A DNA stretch of 17,760 nt from an uncultured Sphingobium sp. (GCA_913773715.1 CAJYHD010000828.1:1-17760), one strand, 5' to 3'; counted from the first letter of the stretch, positions 1 to 7,639 are shown. Numbers and translations are program-made. The notes: generated from the letters alone by a model not told the origin.

Positions 1-329
1 ATGGAGGTGGTGGTGTTGAAGGCCTGCGTCACCGAGACGAAGCTGACGTTGCACCTGTCGAACCGCTCGACGATGCGGGCGAAGTCCGACAGGGACCGCG
101 TCAGCCGATCGACCTTATAGACGACCAGCCTCATCGTGGCAGCCTCAAAGAGCGTCATCGTCTGCCTCTCGCCGTCGATGACGACGCCCCGCTCCATCTC
201 GGCTATCCTGAAGATGGAGTTCCGGTTTCGAGCCGGCAGCCGATGGTTCGGCTTCTCCGTCTTCGGACGGCCGTACTCGTTTCCACTTGAGCCCTTTTCG
301 AACTGCCCCTTCTTGTTGCGCGCCGCCAT
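1..329 (-). CDS. DUF5681-like N-terminus fused in frame to an internal serine-recombinase segment (partial, runs off left edge)
   Basis: I translated the minus strand from the ATG at 329. The frame stays open to the window edge (about 109 codons). Residues 1 to about 64 look like a DUF5681 protein: a basic start, a K-G-Q-F-E-K-G-S-S-G-N-E-Y-G-R-P-K motif, then M-T-L-F-E-A. DUF5681 proteins are usually phage-type genes next to terminases. From about residue 66 the sequence becomes the core of a resolvase/invertase catalytic domain: VVYKVDRLTRSLSDFARIVE, then a V-S-V-T-Q-x-F-N-T-T-T-S segment. The D-R-L-x-R arginine motif is kept, but the first ~70 residues of a normal recombinase, which carry the catalytic serine, are absent. 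The ATG overlaps the methyltransferase stop by one base (TGATG), so translation is coupled. I infer a recombination junction near 130-140 rather than a working fusion enzyme. An assembly chimera is the alternative. Confidence 0.75.
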   Translation of the reverse strand, partial: MAARNKKGQFEKGSSGNEYGRPKTEKPNHRLPARNRNSIFRIAEMERGVVIDGERQTMTLFEAATMRLVVYKVDRLTRSLSDFARIVERFDRCNVSFVSVTQAFNTTTS

Positions 330-1678
330 CAAGCCGCCTCCAGCTCGAGGGCCGCGTCCGCCAGCGCGTTCATCTCCGCCCGGCGACGCTCGGCCACTTC
401 GGCGAAAGTCTCGCCCGTGGCGTCCAGCACCGCCGACTTTCCGGTCAACTCTTCCCACCGCCGGATCGTCACCTCGCAGTAAGTGGATTCATACTCGATC
501 AGCCGGGCTCGTCGCCGAGTCTTCTCCGCAGCGATCAGCGTCGAGCCCGAGCCGCCGAAGCAGTCCAGCACGAGATCGCCGCGTCGCGACGCATCCTTGA
601 TCGCGTCCATGATCAACGGCGCCGGCTTTACCGTCGGGTGAAACTGCAGTTCCGACGCATGGCCGGTCTTGCGCGCGCCTCGGCAGTTCCAGACATTCGT
701 CCTATGTCGGCCGTGCTTGCCCAGCTCGACATTGTTGAGATAGGGCGCGTTACCCACCTTCCAGACGAACACCAGCTCGTGCTGGCTGCGATAGAAGGTC
801 CCCATGCCCGCCTGGTCCTTCGCCCAGACGCACATGTTCAGCAGTTCGGAGTAAACGCGCCGGCCCGCCGCCATCATCTCCTCGATGTGCCTCCAGTCCA
901 TGCACTGATAGTGCACGGCGCCATCGATGCTCACATCGGCCGCGTTCCGGAAGGCCATCGCCAGGAAGTCCGTGAACTGCGCTGGACTCATTTCGCCAGA
1001 GGCCATGGCGAACTCGGCGTGCTTCACCTTTCCAAGGCCGCCGACGAAGCCATCGATCGACACATTGTAAGGGGGATCGGAAAAGACCATCCGGGCCCTT
1101 TCGTCTCCCATCAAGACGGCGAAGTCTCTGGCTTCTCGGGCATCACCGCACAGCAGCCGGTGTCCGCCGAGCCGCCAGAGATCACCCCGCTCCACCGTCT
1201 CCGTGACGCGCTTCTTGTCGGGGGTCGCATCCAGCTTCGCTTGCTGCGCGGTTTCCCCCTCCAGCAGCACATCGATCTCGCCGGTGGAAAACCCGGTCAG
1301 GTCGAGATCGAAGCTGACCAGGGCGTCCAACTCCCTGAACTCAAGGGCCAGAAGCTCGCCGTCCCACCCCGAGTTCAGCGCGATCTTGTTGTCCGCGATC
1401 GCGTAGGCCCTCAGCTGCTCTTCGGTCAGGTGAGACAAGGGCAGGGTAGGGATCAACACCAGTCCCAACGACTTCGCCGCCTCCACGCGGCCGTGTCCAG
1501 CGACGATCCGGCCCTGGTCGTCAGTCAGCACCGGCTGGGTGAAACCGAACTGTTGGATAGACGCGGCGATCTGGGCGATCTGCCTTTGCGAATGCGTCCG
1601 GGCGTTGCGCTTGGCGGCTTTCAGCTCCGACGGCGCTCGCAACACGAGCTGACCGTCAATCTCTGGCGACGCGGTCAC
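329..1678 (-). CDS. ParB-domain DNA methyltransferase (adenine-N6/cytosine-N4 type, beta-class motif order)
   Basis: This 449-residue protein methylates an exocyclic amino group of DNA bases using S-adenosylmethionine. Residues ~10-115 form a ParB/Srx-type N-terminal domain, with the I-V-A-G-H-G-R box at 58-64 and A-D-N-K at 95-98. The methyltransferase domain follows, with catalytic motif IV DPPY at 201-204 and the SAM-binding motif DCFGGSGST at 372-380. Motif IV before motif I marks the beta-class order. The start is GTG at 1678, in a GTGA overlap with the stop of the upstream regulator; the stop overlaps the ATG of the DUF5681 gene. ParB-methyltransferase fusions of this kind are common in prophages and conjugative elements of proteobacteria, where they are usually orphan modification enzymes protecting element DNA. 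No partner restriction gene lies in this operon. The family call is firm; the target sequence cannot be read from the protein. Confidence 0.93.
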   Translation of the reverse strand: MTASPEIDGQLVLRAPSELKAAKRNARTHSQRQIAQIAASIQQFGFTQPVLTDDQGRIVAGHGRVEAAKSLGLVLIPTLPLSHLTEEQLRAYAIADNKIALNSGWDGELLALEFRELDALVSFDLDLTGFSTGEIDVLLEGETAQQAKLDATPDKKRVTETVERGDLWRLGGHRLLCGDAREARDFAVLMGDERARMVFSDPPYNVSIDGFVGGLGKVKHAEFAMASGEMSPAQFTDFLAMAFRNAADVSIDGAVHYQCMDWRHIEEMMAAGRRVYSELLNMCVWAKDQAGMGTFYRSQHELVFVWKVGNAPYLNNVELGKHGRHRTNVWNCRGARKTGHASELQFHPTVKPAPLIMDAIKDASRRGDLVLDCFGGSGSTLIAAEKTRRRARLIEYESTYCEVTIRRWEELTGKSAVLDATGETFAEVAERRRAEMNALADAALELEAA

Positions 1679-2109
1679 TTCTCGAGATCCGACAACAGGG
1701 TCCGCGCAAGGGCGGCCTCGGTGGGAGACGACTTGGCGATCGCCGCGTGGAGCTGTTTGGCCGCCTTCTCCTTGGTCAGCAGCCGCAACTCCCCGGGCGA
1801 GCCGAGCATAACCAGCTGGTCAGCGGTCTTGATGCCCATCAGGTCCAACGCCTGCGGCGGAAGGATCATGCATCCGTTACGGTCGATAGCAATCATGTGT
1901 ACATAGTCTCCCTGTTCACTGACCGGCGGCTTTGCAACCACGGCGCGGCCACTTGCCCGGTCCCGAGCGATAACTGTGTACACATGATTAGCACTTATCG
2001 CAAGCAACGTTGCGATTTCGGGTTTTGGCACCCCGAGCCCTACCAGTGCGCGGACCTTTTCAGCCTTGGTAGCGTTGCTGGATAGAACTTGCTCGACTTC
2101 ACTACGCAT
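1675..2109 (-). CDS. Small DNA-binding regulator: N-terminal helix-turn-helix plus AbrB/SpoVT-like C-terminus
   Basis: This 144-residue protein is the first gene of the phage-type operon. Residues ~15-50 read as a helix-turn-helix (R-A-L-V-G-L-G-V-P-K-P-E-I-A-T-L-L-A-I-S). Residues ~72-118 resemble an AbrB/MraZ swapped-hairpin domain: I-D-R-N-G, an I-L-P-P-Q turn, L-M-G-I-K-T-A-D-Q-L, then E-L-R-L-L-T-K-E. The pairing suggests a repressor that controls its own operon. The ATG at 2109 has an AGGTG Shine-Dalgarno-like site seven bases upstream and a promoter-like sequence behind it. The gene overlaps the methyltransferase by four bases. The coding sequence carries an inverted-repeat pair described separately. 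The domain assignment is by eye and the HTH part is the less certain half. Confidence 0.75.
   Translation of the reverse strand: MRSEVEQVLSSNATKAEKVRALVGLGVPKPEIATLLAISANHVYTVIARDRASGRAVVAKPPVSEQGDYVHMIAIDRNGCMILPPQALDLMGIKTADQLVMLGSPGELRLLTKEKAAKQLHAAIAKSSPTEAALARTLLSDLEK
1891..1989. repeat. Inverted repeat pair inside the regulator gene, possible internal operator
   Basis: The plus-strand segment 1973-1989 reads ACTGTGTACACATGATT. The reverse complement of 1891-1907 reads ACTATGTACACATGATT. They match at 16 of 17 positions, in opposite orientation, 65 bases apart. The right arm contains a perfect 10-base palindrome, TGTGTACACA, at 1975-1984. The two arms are read in the same gene but encode different peptides (D-Y-V-H-M-I and N-H-V-Y-T-V), so protein repetition does not explain the match. 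A binding site for the encoded regulator is an inference. Confidence 0.5.
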
Positions 2110-2138
2110 ATCGCACCTAGATTGATCAACGTGTGATG

Positions 2139-2167
2139 TTCATAGGTTATCAGAAGAGGGATGTGAA
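2139..2167 (-). promoter_or_regulatory. Putative sigma70-type promoter of the regulator/methyltransferase operon
   Basis: On the minus strand, TTCACA (2167-2162; five of six to consensus) is followed after 17 bases by TATGAA (2144-2139; four of six). Transcription would begin near 2132, about 22 bases before the regulator ATG at 2109. The palindrome TTGATCAA at 2122-2129 would lie just downstream of the start site, where a repressor could bind. The nearby minus-strand string CACACGTTGATC resembles the CACATGATT end of the inverted repeats in the gene. Confidence 0.45.
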
Positions 2168-2496
2168 TGGTCTTGTGACCTGAGGCCGCTCGAATCACAG
2201 CTTCAGCATAGCCTGAGGTCAGCAACGCGTTAGCGTAGGCCGCCTGGCTATGTCATGGATGCGCCATCGGGGAGCTCGGCTCGCCTCTGGAAACACGACG
2301 TTCAGCGCTCGCTATGACAATGGCGGTGATCCACCCTCGTCTGCAATGTCTAGCGGACACGAGCGCCTTCGGGCGGGGCAAAGCAGAAGGGCGTTACGCC
2401 AAGAAACAGCCCGGCTTGCGTCCGTTCCCACAGGTTTTAGGACTGGCTACCAATCGACGCATCGGACACTGAGAGCCCAGCTTGTGAAGGCGGTTT
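2168..2496. other. Non-coding gap between two minus-strand operons
   Basis: I see no convincing gene here. The open frames across it lack family-like sequence and a ribosome site. A short hairpin with a UUCG-type loop (CGCC-TTCG-GGCG, 2364-2375) is present but has no T-run. The region should hold the 3' end of the KaiC-type operon transcript, but I found no clear intrinsic terminator. Confidence 0.4.
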
Positions 2497-5388
2497 TCAG
2501 GGGGCGAGGAAAGACGTCATCCGCTCGGCGAGGCGCTGCACCATCTCGATGCGTTCGTCACCTGTTGACCGCGCGCCCTTGGCGCCGAGGTGAGCAAGGG
2601 GCTCGAGCTGCATTCTCCGCTTATCCCAGGAATAGGCCTGGCCGCCTACGTTGTCTCCGAGCATGGCGCGAGGCGTGAGCCGATACACGGGACTTCCGAC
2701 TTCATAAGATGGAGACAGCTCGAACAGATAGTCGGCACCGGAGATTAAGGCCGACAGTAAGGGCGCGATCTTTCGTTCGGCTTGATCGAAGTTGTAGGCA
2801 ATTGGTAGTCCGCGCGCTCCACTCGCCGTCTCATTGCGGGCGTTGATGTCGAACTCCGTGTGGGTCGTCACCACGGTTACTCGGCGACGCCGCAGGATGT
2901 TGTAGAACATGCCCCAGAAGGAGCTTTCCTTTTCCAGGGCCGGAAACTGGACGAACACATTGTGCAGACCGTCCACTAGGACGCCGGTGTAGGGAAAACC
3001 GGACATCTCCGCAGCGCCAAGCCGCTTTTCGACTTTGGCCAGAAAATCCTCGACACTGAGCATTCCGGGATAAAGTTCGATGGTGTCCGTCCAGAGCCGG
3101 TCCGGCAATGGCGCGAACTCCATTGGCTCCCGTTCCTCGATCGAGGCGTACCAGCTGTCCTCACGGTCCGGCCTGCGACGGCGCCTAGCGCGAAGTTTGC
3201 GCGTTAGGTCGTCATAGTAGCTCTGTTGGTAAAGGAAGGAGATCACGAGAACTCGGGTCTCCAGATACGCGACGTCCGACCGCACCGGCAGACCCGCTTC
3301 AACTATGGCTCGCTTACGCGGGGGCAGGTCAGCCGGCGCGTTGCCGATCGGCAATCGCCTCTGGCGGTCGCTCAGGGTTAGATCGAGATCGAACCAGCGG
3401 CGGTGCAGCAGATAGAGCCCGAACCCCGCCTTTCCCGAACTGCCGTGGCCGATGATTAGCACCTGTCCGTGATTGGCAACGGACAGGGAGTTGGATAATC
3501 GCGCATCAGAATCCGGCGACCGGAAGCCGGGCGGCGGATCATTGGTAAGAAAGATGGCGTCCCCCTCGCTAGGCGCCCACCAGGACTGGGTCTTAAGCTG
3601 CTGAACCCGAGCATCAACGGACGGCTTGAGACGGAAGCCTGCGTCACCTTTGATGTGGAACAGGTGGGCCCCCGTCCTTGCGGGCTGACGTCGGGCCTTC
3701 AGTAGTTGGAAAATCCGGTAGGGCTTGTCGGCCGGTAGATTGTGGCCGCCGCGTTCGACCTCGATGATCAGATCGCAGAGATACTCCAGCCGTCGCAGCT
3801 CCTCCCGTTCTGCGGAAAAGCTGAATAGGAAGATCGCGCCCAGATCCCGGCAGGTCTCGATCAAAGAGCGCAGGGCATTGTCGAGGAAATCCCAGCTGTC
3901 CTGCTCGTCAAACAGCTGATGCAGGCCGTCGATGATGATGACGGGCCGAGCGAACCTCGGGCGATCGGCCGGATCTCCGTTCGCCCACGGACTGAAGATG
4001 TCCGCAGTCTCCCGAGCCTCCTTCAGAAAGGTCTCGAGGGCGGCGGAGGTGTTGAAGCCGGCGGATCCCCGATCAAGTTTGAGATGGGCGGCGGAGAACC
4101 AGCCGAGCTCCCGTGCGCCCGCTTGCCGGCCGCTCAGGGTTTTCAGCCGGAAATCGGCTTCATTAAGGGCGCGGAACAGAGGTAAAGTCCGAAATAGAGA
4201 TCTTGGTGCCGCCTCCACTAGGCGGTCGGTGATGTCGTCGGCGCTCTCCTCGCAGGACAGGAAGAGTGTGCGGCAGCCTAGCGGGGCCAGGGCAGCGGCG
4301 AGCGATAGGCCGAACAGCGTCTTTCCGGTGCCGAACTCGCCGGAGATCGTTGCGACGAGCGACCGGTTGGACGCCAGACGTATGCCGCCCTGGAAAACAG
4401 TGTCGCCGCCTTCAAACGGCACAGGCAGGCTGTCCACCAGATTAAGAAGCTCGCCTGCAGACGGCAGTTCGGTGACGCGAGGGTTAACGATGAAGCCACT
4501 CGGTCGACCGCTGGTCCCGAGCCACAGCTCCTGAAGCCTGCCGTCCATCTGCCACGTCATGTCTGACGCGAGGAAGGCGGGGGTGTCATCGTCCTGAGTA
4601 CCGCGTTCGAACTGTCCGCTGATCACGTCAACCAGGTAGCCTACATCCACCCGCATCGCAGCCACGCCCCGCAGCGCGAGAACATGGCAGATAAACAGGA
4701 CTGTGGCCTCGTTTTTGGAGGCGATTGGCTTGGACGTCCGCCACCGATTATTGATTAGGATTAGGGCTTCAGAGACGGCTGCGAAGCTGAGATCGATAGG
4801 TTGGTCCATCTCCGCCTCAATGCGCTCCCGGACCCACTCCTGCAGCGCCGCCCAAGCGTAAGCCTGCGACCCAGGGTTCGCAGGATCCGTCAGAAGCTCG
4901 CCGGCGATGGCGAGCGGCGACGGAACGGTGACTTGTTGGGCTAGATCGTCTCTGCGTCGGGTAGCCTTGTCCGCCTGCCGGAAATCACGACAGTCCCGGA
5001 TCATCTTCTGAACCAAGGCCGAGGCCCGCGTCCGCCTCGGCGCGCGCTCTATGCTGATCGAACCGACCTCCTCCTTACGCGGAAAGAGGGAGACGAGGCC
5101 CTGATCGTCATCCCGTTCCCAAATATGGTGGCTCGCCTGGCTCTGGTGGAGGATGGGGCGGAGGCGGCGCCGAAAGACGAGACTGGTCCCGATGTGGTCG
5201 AAGCCGATCACCTGATCCGACGAAGTCCGTTCATCGAGGTCCGCGACGTACTTGTAGTCAAGCGCGTGGGCGACCCTACCCCACAGATTGCGGGGGCGCG
5301 TGCTCAGCAGATTATAGTAGTGGCGCGCAATCGCTTCGGAGGCTGCGGCCTGGGTCTGGACAACGAGGTCGGAGACGACCGTAGTCAC
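2497..5388 (-). CDS. Large KaiC/RecA-superfamily protein with two ATPase domains, the second degenerate
   Basis: This is a 963-residue cytosolic protein. Residues 1-320 are an N-terminal region I do not recognise. The first ATPase domain (about 325-600) has a Walker A GEFGTGKT at 350-357, a KaiC-like L-F-L-S-C-E-E at 375-381 where the catalytic glutamates sit, a Walker B V-I-I-I-D-G-L-H at 483-490, and K-A-R-R-Q-P near 564, where KaiC proteins carry a conserved KxR. The second domain (about 635-900) repeats the layout with G-H-G-S-S-G-K-A at 647-654, lacking the Thr/Ser after lysine, and G-V-L-V-D-G-L-H at 802-809, then V-T-T-H-T-E-F-D. This resembles tandem KaiC-type or RadA-like ATPases, in which one site is catalytic and the other structural. 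The start is GTG in a GTGA overlap with the winged-helix gene, so the two are coupled. It is the last gene of the nitrilase operon. The fold is clear; the role as sensor or regulator is inference. Confidence 0.8.
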   Translation of the reverse strand: MTTVVSDLVVQTQAAASEAIARHYYNLLSTRPRNLWGRVAHALDYKYVADLDERTSSDQVIGFDHIGTSLVFRRRLRPILHQSQASHHIWERDDDQGLVSLFPRKEEVGSISIERAPRRTRASALVQKMIRDCRDFRQADKATRRRDDLAQQVTVPSPLAIAGELLTDPANPGSQAYAWAALQEWVRERIEAEMDQPIDLSFAAVSEALILINNRWRTSKPIASKNEATVLFICHVLALRGVAAMRVDVGYLVDVISGQFERGTQDDDTPAFLASDMTWQMDGRLQELWLGTSGRPSGFIVNPRVTELPSAGELLNLVDSLPVPFEGGDTVFQGGIRLASNRSLVATISGEFGTGKTLFGLSLAAALAPLGCRTLFLSCEESADDITDRLVEAAPRSLFRTLPLFRALNEADFRLKTLSGRQAGARELGWFSAAHLKLDRGSAGFNTSAALETFLKEARETADIFSPWANGDPADRPRFARPVIIIDGLHQLFDEQDSWDFLDNALRSLIETCRDLGAIFLFSFSAEREELRRLEYLCDLIIEVERGGHNLPADKPYRIFQLLKARRQPARTGAHLFHIKGDAGFRLKPSVDARVQQLKTQSWWAPSEGDAIFLTNDPPPGFRSPDSDARLSNSLSVANHGQVLIIGHGSSGKAGFGLYLLHRRWFDLDLTLSDRQRRLPIGNAPADLPPRKRAIVEAGLPVRSDVAYLETRVLVISFLYQQSYYDDLTRKLRARRRRRPDREDSWYASIEEREPMEFAPLPDRLWTDTIELYPGMLSVEDFLAKVEKRLGAAEMSGFPYTGVLVDGLHNVFVQFPALEKESSFWGMFYNILRRRRVTVVTTHTEFDINARNETASGARGLPIAYNFDQAERKIAPLLSALISGADYLFELSPSYEVGSPVYRLTPRAMLGDNVGGQAYSWDKRRMQLEPLAHLGAKGARSTGDERIEMVQRLAERMTSFLAP

Positions 5389-6080
5389 CGGCCCGCGACC
5401 TTGGCCGCTGGGAAGTGCGATCGTGTCATGCCGGGGATGCCATGACCATGTCTAAGCACGAGAAGAGTCGGCGTTTCGTCACGGCCGGGCGGCGAGGCCC
5501 ATTTCATGGCCGTCTTTTTTCCAAGCGGGGTCAGCTCGACCGTCACCAGATTGCCCGCTCCATCTCCGCCGGAACGCCGGTTGATCAGACGCGCCTTGTC
5601 GAGCGCCTTCAGGACGCGAGTGCCGTTAGCTTCCTTAAGGCCGAGCTCCGCTAGAAGAGCCTTGCGAGCCATAGAGCCGCCAGCTTCATGAAGAGTCGTC
5701 AAACAGGCTTTGAAGAAGGGCTGATCGCGCAAGGACTCGACATCGTAGCTCTCGCGCAACGCCTCAACGTCTGCGGCGACATAGGCGAGGGTACTCATGC
5801 GGATGGCGAAGTCCGCCATGGGATCGACAACAGAATTTTGGGCCAGCCCGAAGCTGAGAGCACCGAGACGGTCGTAGGTGGATTTGATTTGTTCAATTTC
5901 GGCCGAACGGAAGGCGTCGCTCAACACCAGGCTTAAGAGCCATTCGCGGCTTCCCGCGAACAGGGCGTCGCGCCCATCGACGCTGGGTAGAAGCGCGCGT
6001 GCCTCGGCAAGCGCGGCGCGAGGCTCCGCGACTCCGTCGCGAAGTTCGTCGAGCCGACGGCGATCCATATCTTCCCTCAT
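5385..6080 (-). CDS. Winged-helix (MarR/ArsR-like) protein linking the nitrilase and KaiC-type genes
   Basis: The protein has about 231 residues from the ATG at 6080. The N-terminal half is helical and charged and I do not recognise it. Residues ~123-193 form a winged-helix domain: L-T-T-L-H-E-A-G-G, then the R-K-A-L-L-A-E-L-G-L-K recognition region, L-K-A-L-D-K-A-R-L-I, a glycine-rich wing, and V-E-L-T-P-L-G-K. The open frame extends upstream to a TTG at 6152, overlapping the nitrilase end by 32 bases. I prefer 6080, or the ATG at 6068 with AGGG five bases upstream, because the extra N-terminus looks like translated 3' end of the previous gene. The stop overlaps the next start by four bases. 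It could regulate the operon or be a nucleic-acid-binding subunit of its products. Confidence 0.7.
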   Translation of the reverse strand: MREDMDRRRLDELRDGVAEPRAALAEARALLPSVDGRDALFAGSREWLLSLVLSDAFRSAEIEQIKSTYDRLGALSFGLAQNSVVDPMADFAIRMSTLAYVAADVEALRESYDVESLRDQPFFKACLTTLHEAGGSMARKALLAELGLKEANGTRVLKALDKARLINRRSGGDGAGNLVTVELTPLGKKTAMKWASPPGRDETPTLLVLRHGHGIPGMTRSHFPAAKVAGR

Positions 6081-6120
6081 CTTCAGGATTTCACTATTGT
6101 GAAATTTGGTGAAGCTTTCG

Positions 6121-7428
6121 TCAAGCGGGCGGGGCGAATTTGCGGACGGCAAGAGGTCGGTCCGCGCTATCCGCGAACGTCTGGTCGTAGGGTTTGGCTC
6201 CCGCTACACCGTAGCTCGGCTTGATATCCTGCTGAGCCAGAAAGGTCGCGGTCCGACGACGCTGCCAAATGCGGTCGGCTTGCGCGGCGTGCTTGCCTGT
6301 TGTGTTGCCGTCCGCAAGCGAGGTCACCAGCACGAGGTCGACGTCCAATTCGTCGTAGGGATTGGCAGTGCTTGTCTGGCAAAAGTCGAGGCAGATGGCG
6401 ACGGCTACGGTCAGCGACCGCGACGCTAGGACCAAAATCTTGGTGCCGACGACGATGTCCTCGACCAGCTTCTCGTCGTCACCGTCCGCCCAATAGGGAG
6501 CGTGTTTGAGATGGCGACCGACGGCGTTGCCGAATCCGTCATAAACCGGCGCCGCGTTATGGACCCCGCCGGCCTCGGCACCTTGGGTGATCACGTCATG
6601 CCAAGACCCGGCGACCACAAGCGATGGTCGAGGTCCTGACAGATCAACATCCCAAGGAACCGTGCGAAGCAGCCTCACGATCTCCTCACGGTCTTCGGGC
6701 CTTAATGAGAGCTCGGGGAATACGAGAATCTGCGGCGCAGGTGTGGTCTCGCATACCGACTTGAGAATATCTTCGACTGCGCCATCGGGAGCGCGCTGGA
6801 TTGCGGCGGCCCGGAAGGGCCCGCCCCTGCCGATTACCTCCCCCCTTGAATCCAGCAACTCAAGAGATTCGAAAAGGCCAGCGGCGGCGTGCAACTCCTC
6901 GCCGAACCTCTGATCAATGAGATGCAGGTCAATCTGGTGGCCAGTGTCCAGTCGCTTGGGGATGCAACGATGTCGCGCCAACCCGCGCTTAGCGAAATAT
7001 CGCTCCGCCGAAATGTCGTCGCCACGAAAGCGCGGTGTGAACGGCAGAAGCCAACCTTCGTCCTGACCGAAGGCCACCGCGAACTCAGACGCCTTCGGAC
7101 GTCCCCTGGCGTGCGAGCCAAGCGTGATGAGAGCGGCTTCAAGGCCACGAAGCAGGCGGGCTGCCAGTTCGACGCCGCCATCGAGCGCGTCTGGCGTTTC
7201 TGGACGCTTGAAGCGGCCGGCGATCAAATCCGCGCCGAAGTCGCGAGCCGTTGATGTGATCTCCGCTTCACGCAGAGATTGGAACGCGGCGTGGACCTCG
7301 TGCCGTCCCCCCTCGATGTGACGAAACACGCCGAAGGTCAGGTCGCGCAATGCCCCAGGCTCGCCGTCGCAGGCGGCAGCATTATCGAGCAGGCTGTCGA
7401 GGCCCCTGAGCCACCGATCTGCAGGCAT
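6121..7428 (-). CDS. Nitrilase-superfamily (carbon-nitrogen hydrolase) protein with a long N-terminal extension
   Basis: The C-terminal half carries a complete nitrilase catalytic triad: Glu239 in V-F-P-E-L-S, Lys308 in L-K-H-A-P-Y-W, and Cys346 in A-I-C-L-D-F-C (numbering from the ATG at 7428). The spacings of 69 and 38 residues fit the superfamily, whose members hydrolyse or transfer amide or nitrile groups on small molecules. The first ~225 residues are an unrecognised extension, making the protein (435 residues) much longer than a stand-alone nitrilase (about 260-350). I chose the ATG at 7428 because GGTGAG lies six bases upstream; a TTG at 7449 is the alternative. It is the first gene of the three-gene operon. 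Nitrilase domains are known in phage defence, fused to reverse transcriptases in DRT type 1, so a defence role is plausible but inferred. The substrate cannot be predicted. Confidence 0.85.
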   Translation of the reverse strand: MPADRWLRGLDSLLDNAAACDGEPGALRDLTFGVFRHIEGGRHEVHAAFQSLREAEITSTARDFGADLIAGRFKRPETPDALDGGVELAARLLRGLEAALITLGSHARGRPKASEFAVAFGQDEGWLLPFTPRFRGDDISAERYFAKRGLARHRCIPKRLDTGHQIDLHLIDQRFGEELHAAAGLFESLELLDSRGEVIGRGGPFRAAAIQRAPDGAVEDILKSVCETTPAPQILVFPELSLRPEDREEIVRLLRTVPWDVDLSGPRPSLVVAGSWHDVITQGAEAGGVHNAAPVYDGFGNAVGRHLKHAPYWADGDDEKLVEDIVVGTKILVLASRSLTVAVAICLDFCQTSTANPYDELDVDLVLVTSLADGNTTGKHAAQADRIWQRRRTATFLAQQDIKPSYGVAGAKPYDQTFADSADRPLAVRKFAPPA

Positions 7429-7473
7429 GGACCGCTCACCAACCCCCAAACGCGGTCTTTGCCGCTTGGCGGG

Positions 7474-7502
7474 ATCATCCGATTGTTTGCCTGATAGATC
7501 AA
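7474..7502 (-). promoter_or_regulatory. Weak putative promoter of the nitrilase operon
   Basis: On the minus strand, TTGATC (7502-7497) and GATGAT (7479-7474) are separated by 17 bases. Each matches the sigma70 consensus at four of six positions. It lies about 45 bases upstream of the nitrilase ATG in a divergent intergenic region, which is where a promoter is required. Confidence 0.3.
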
Positions 7503-7639
7503 CTTTGGGATGAGCCCCGCTTGCTAGGCACCACCAGCGGTCTCCTCCTCCGTCCCCATCGCACCGATACGCAGATCTTTGACCCGCAGGTTTGAATCAA
7601 AATTTGCTCGTGGCAATCTAACTGCCTTCTTCCACGGGA

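Noticed and set aside
287..1906. A 539-codon plus-strand frame opposite the methyltransferase and regulator
   Set aside because: It is antisense to a gene with clear ParB and methyltransferase motifs and has the composition of a shadow frame in GC-rich DNA.
2364..2375. CGCC-TTCG-GGCG hairpin as a terminator of the KaiC-type operon
   Set aside because: A four-base stem with no T-run on either strand is expected often by chance in GC-rich DNA.
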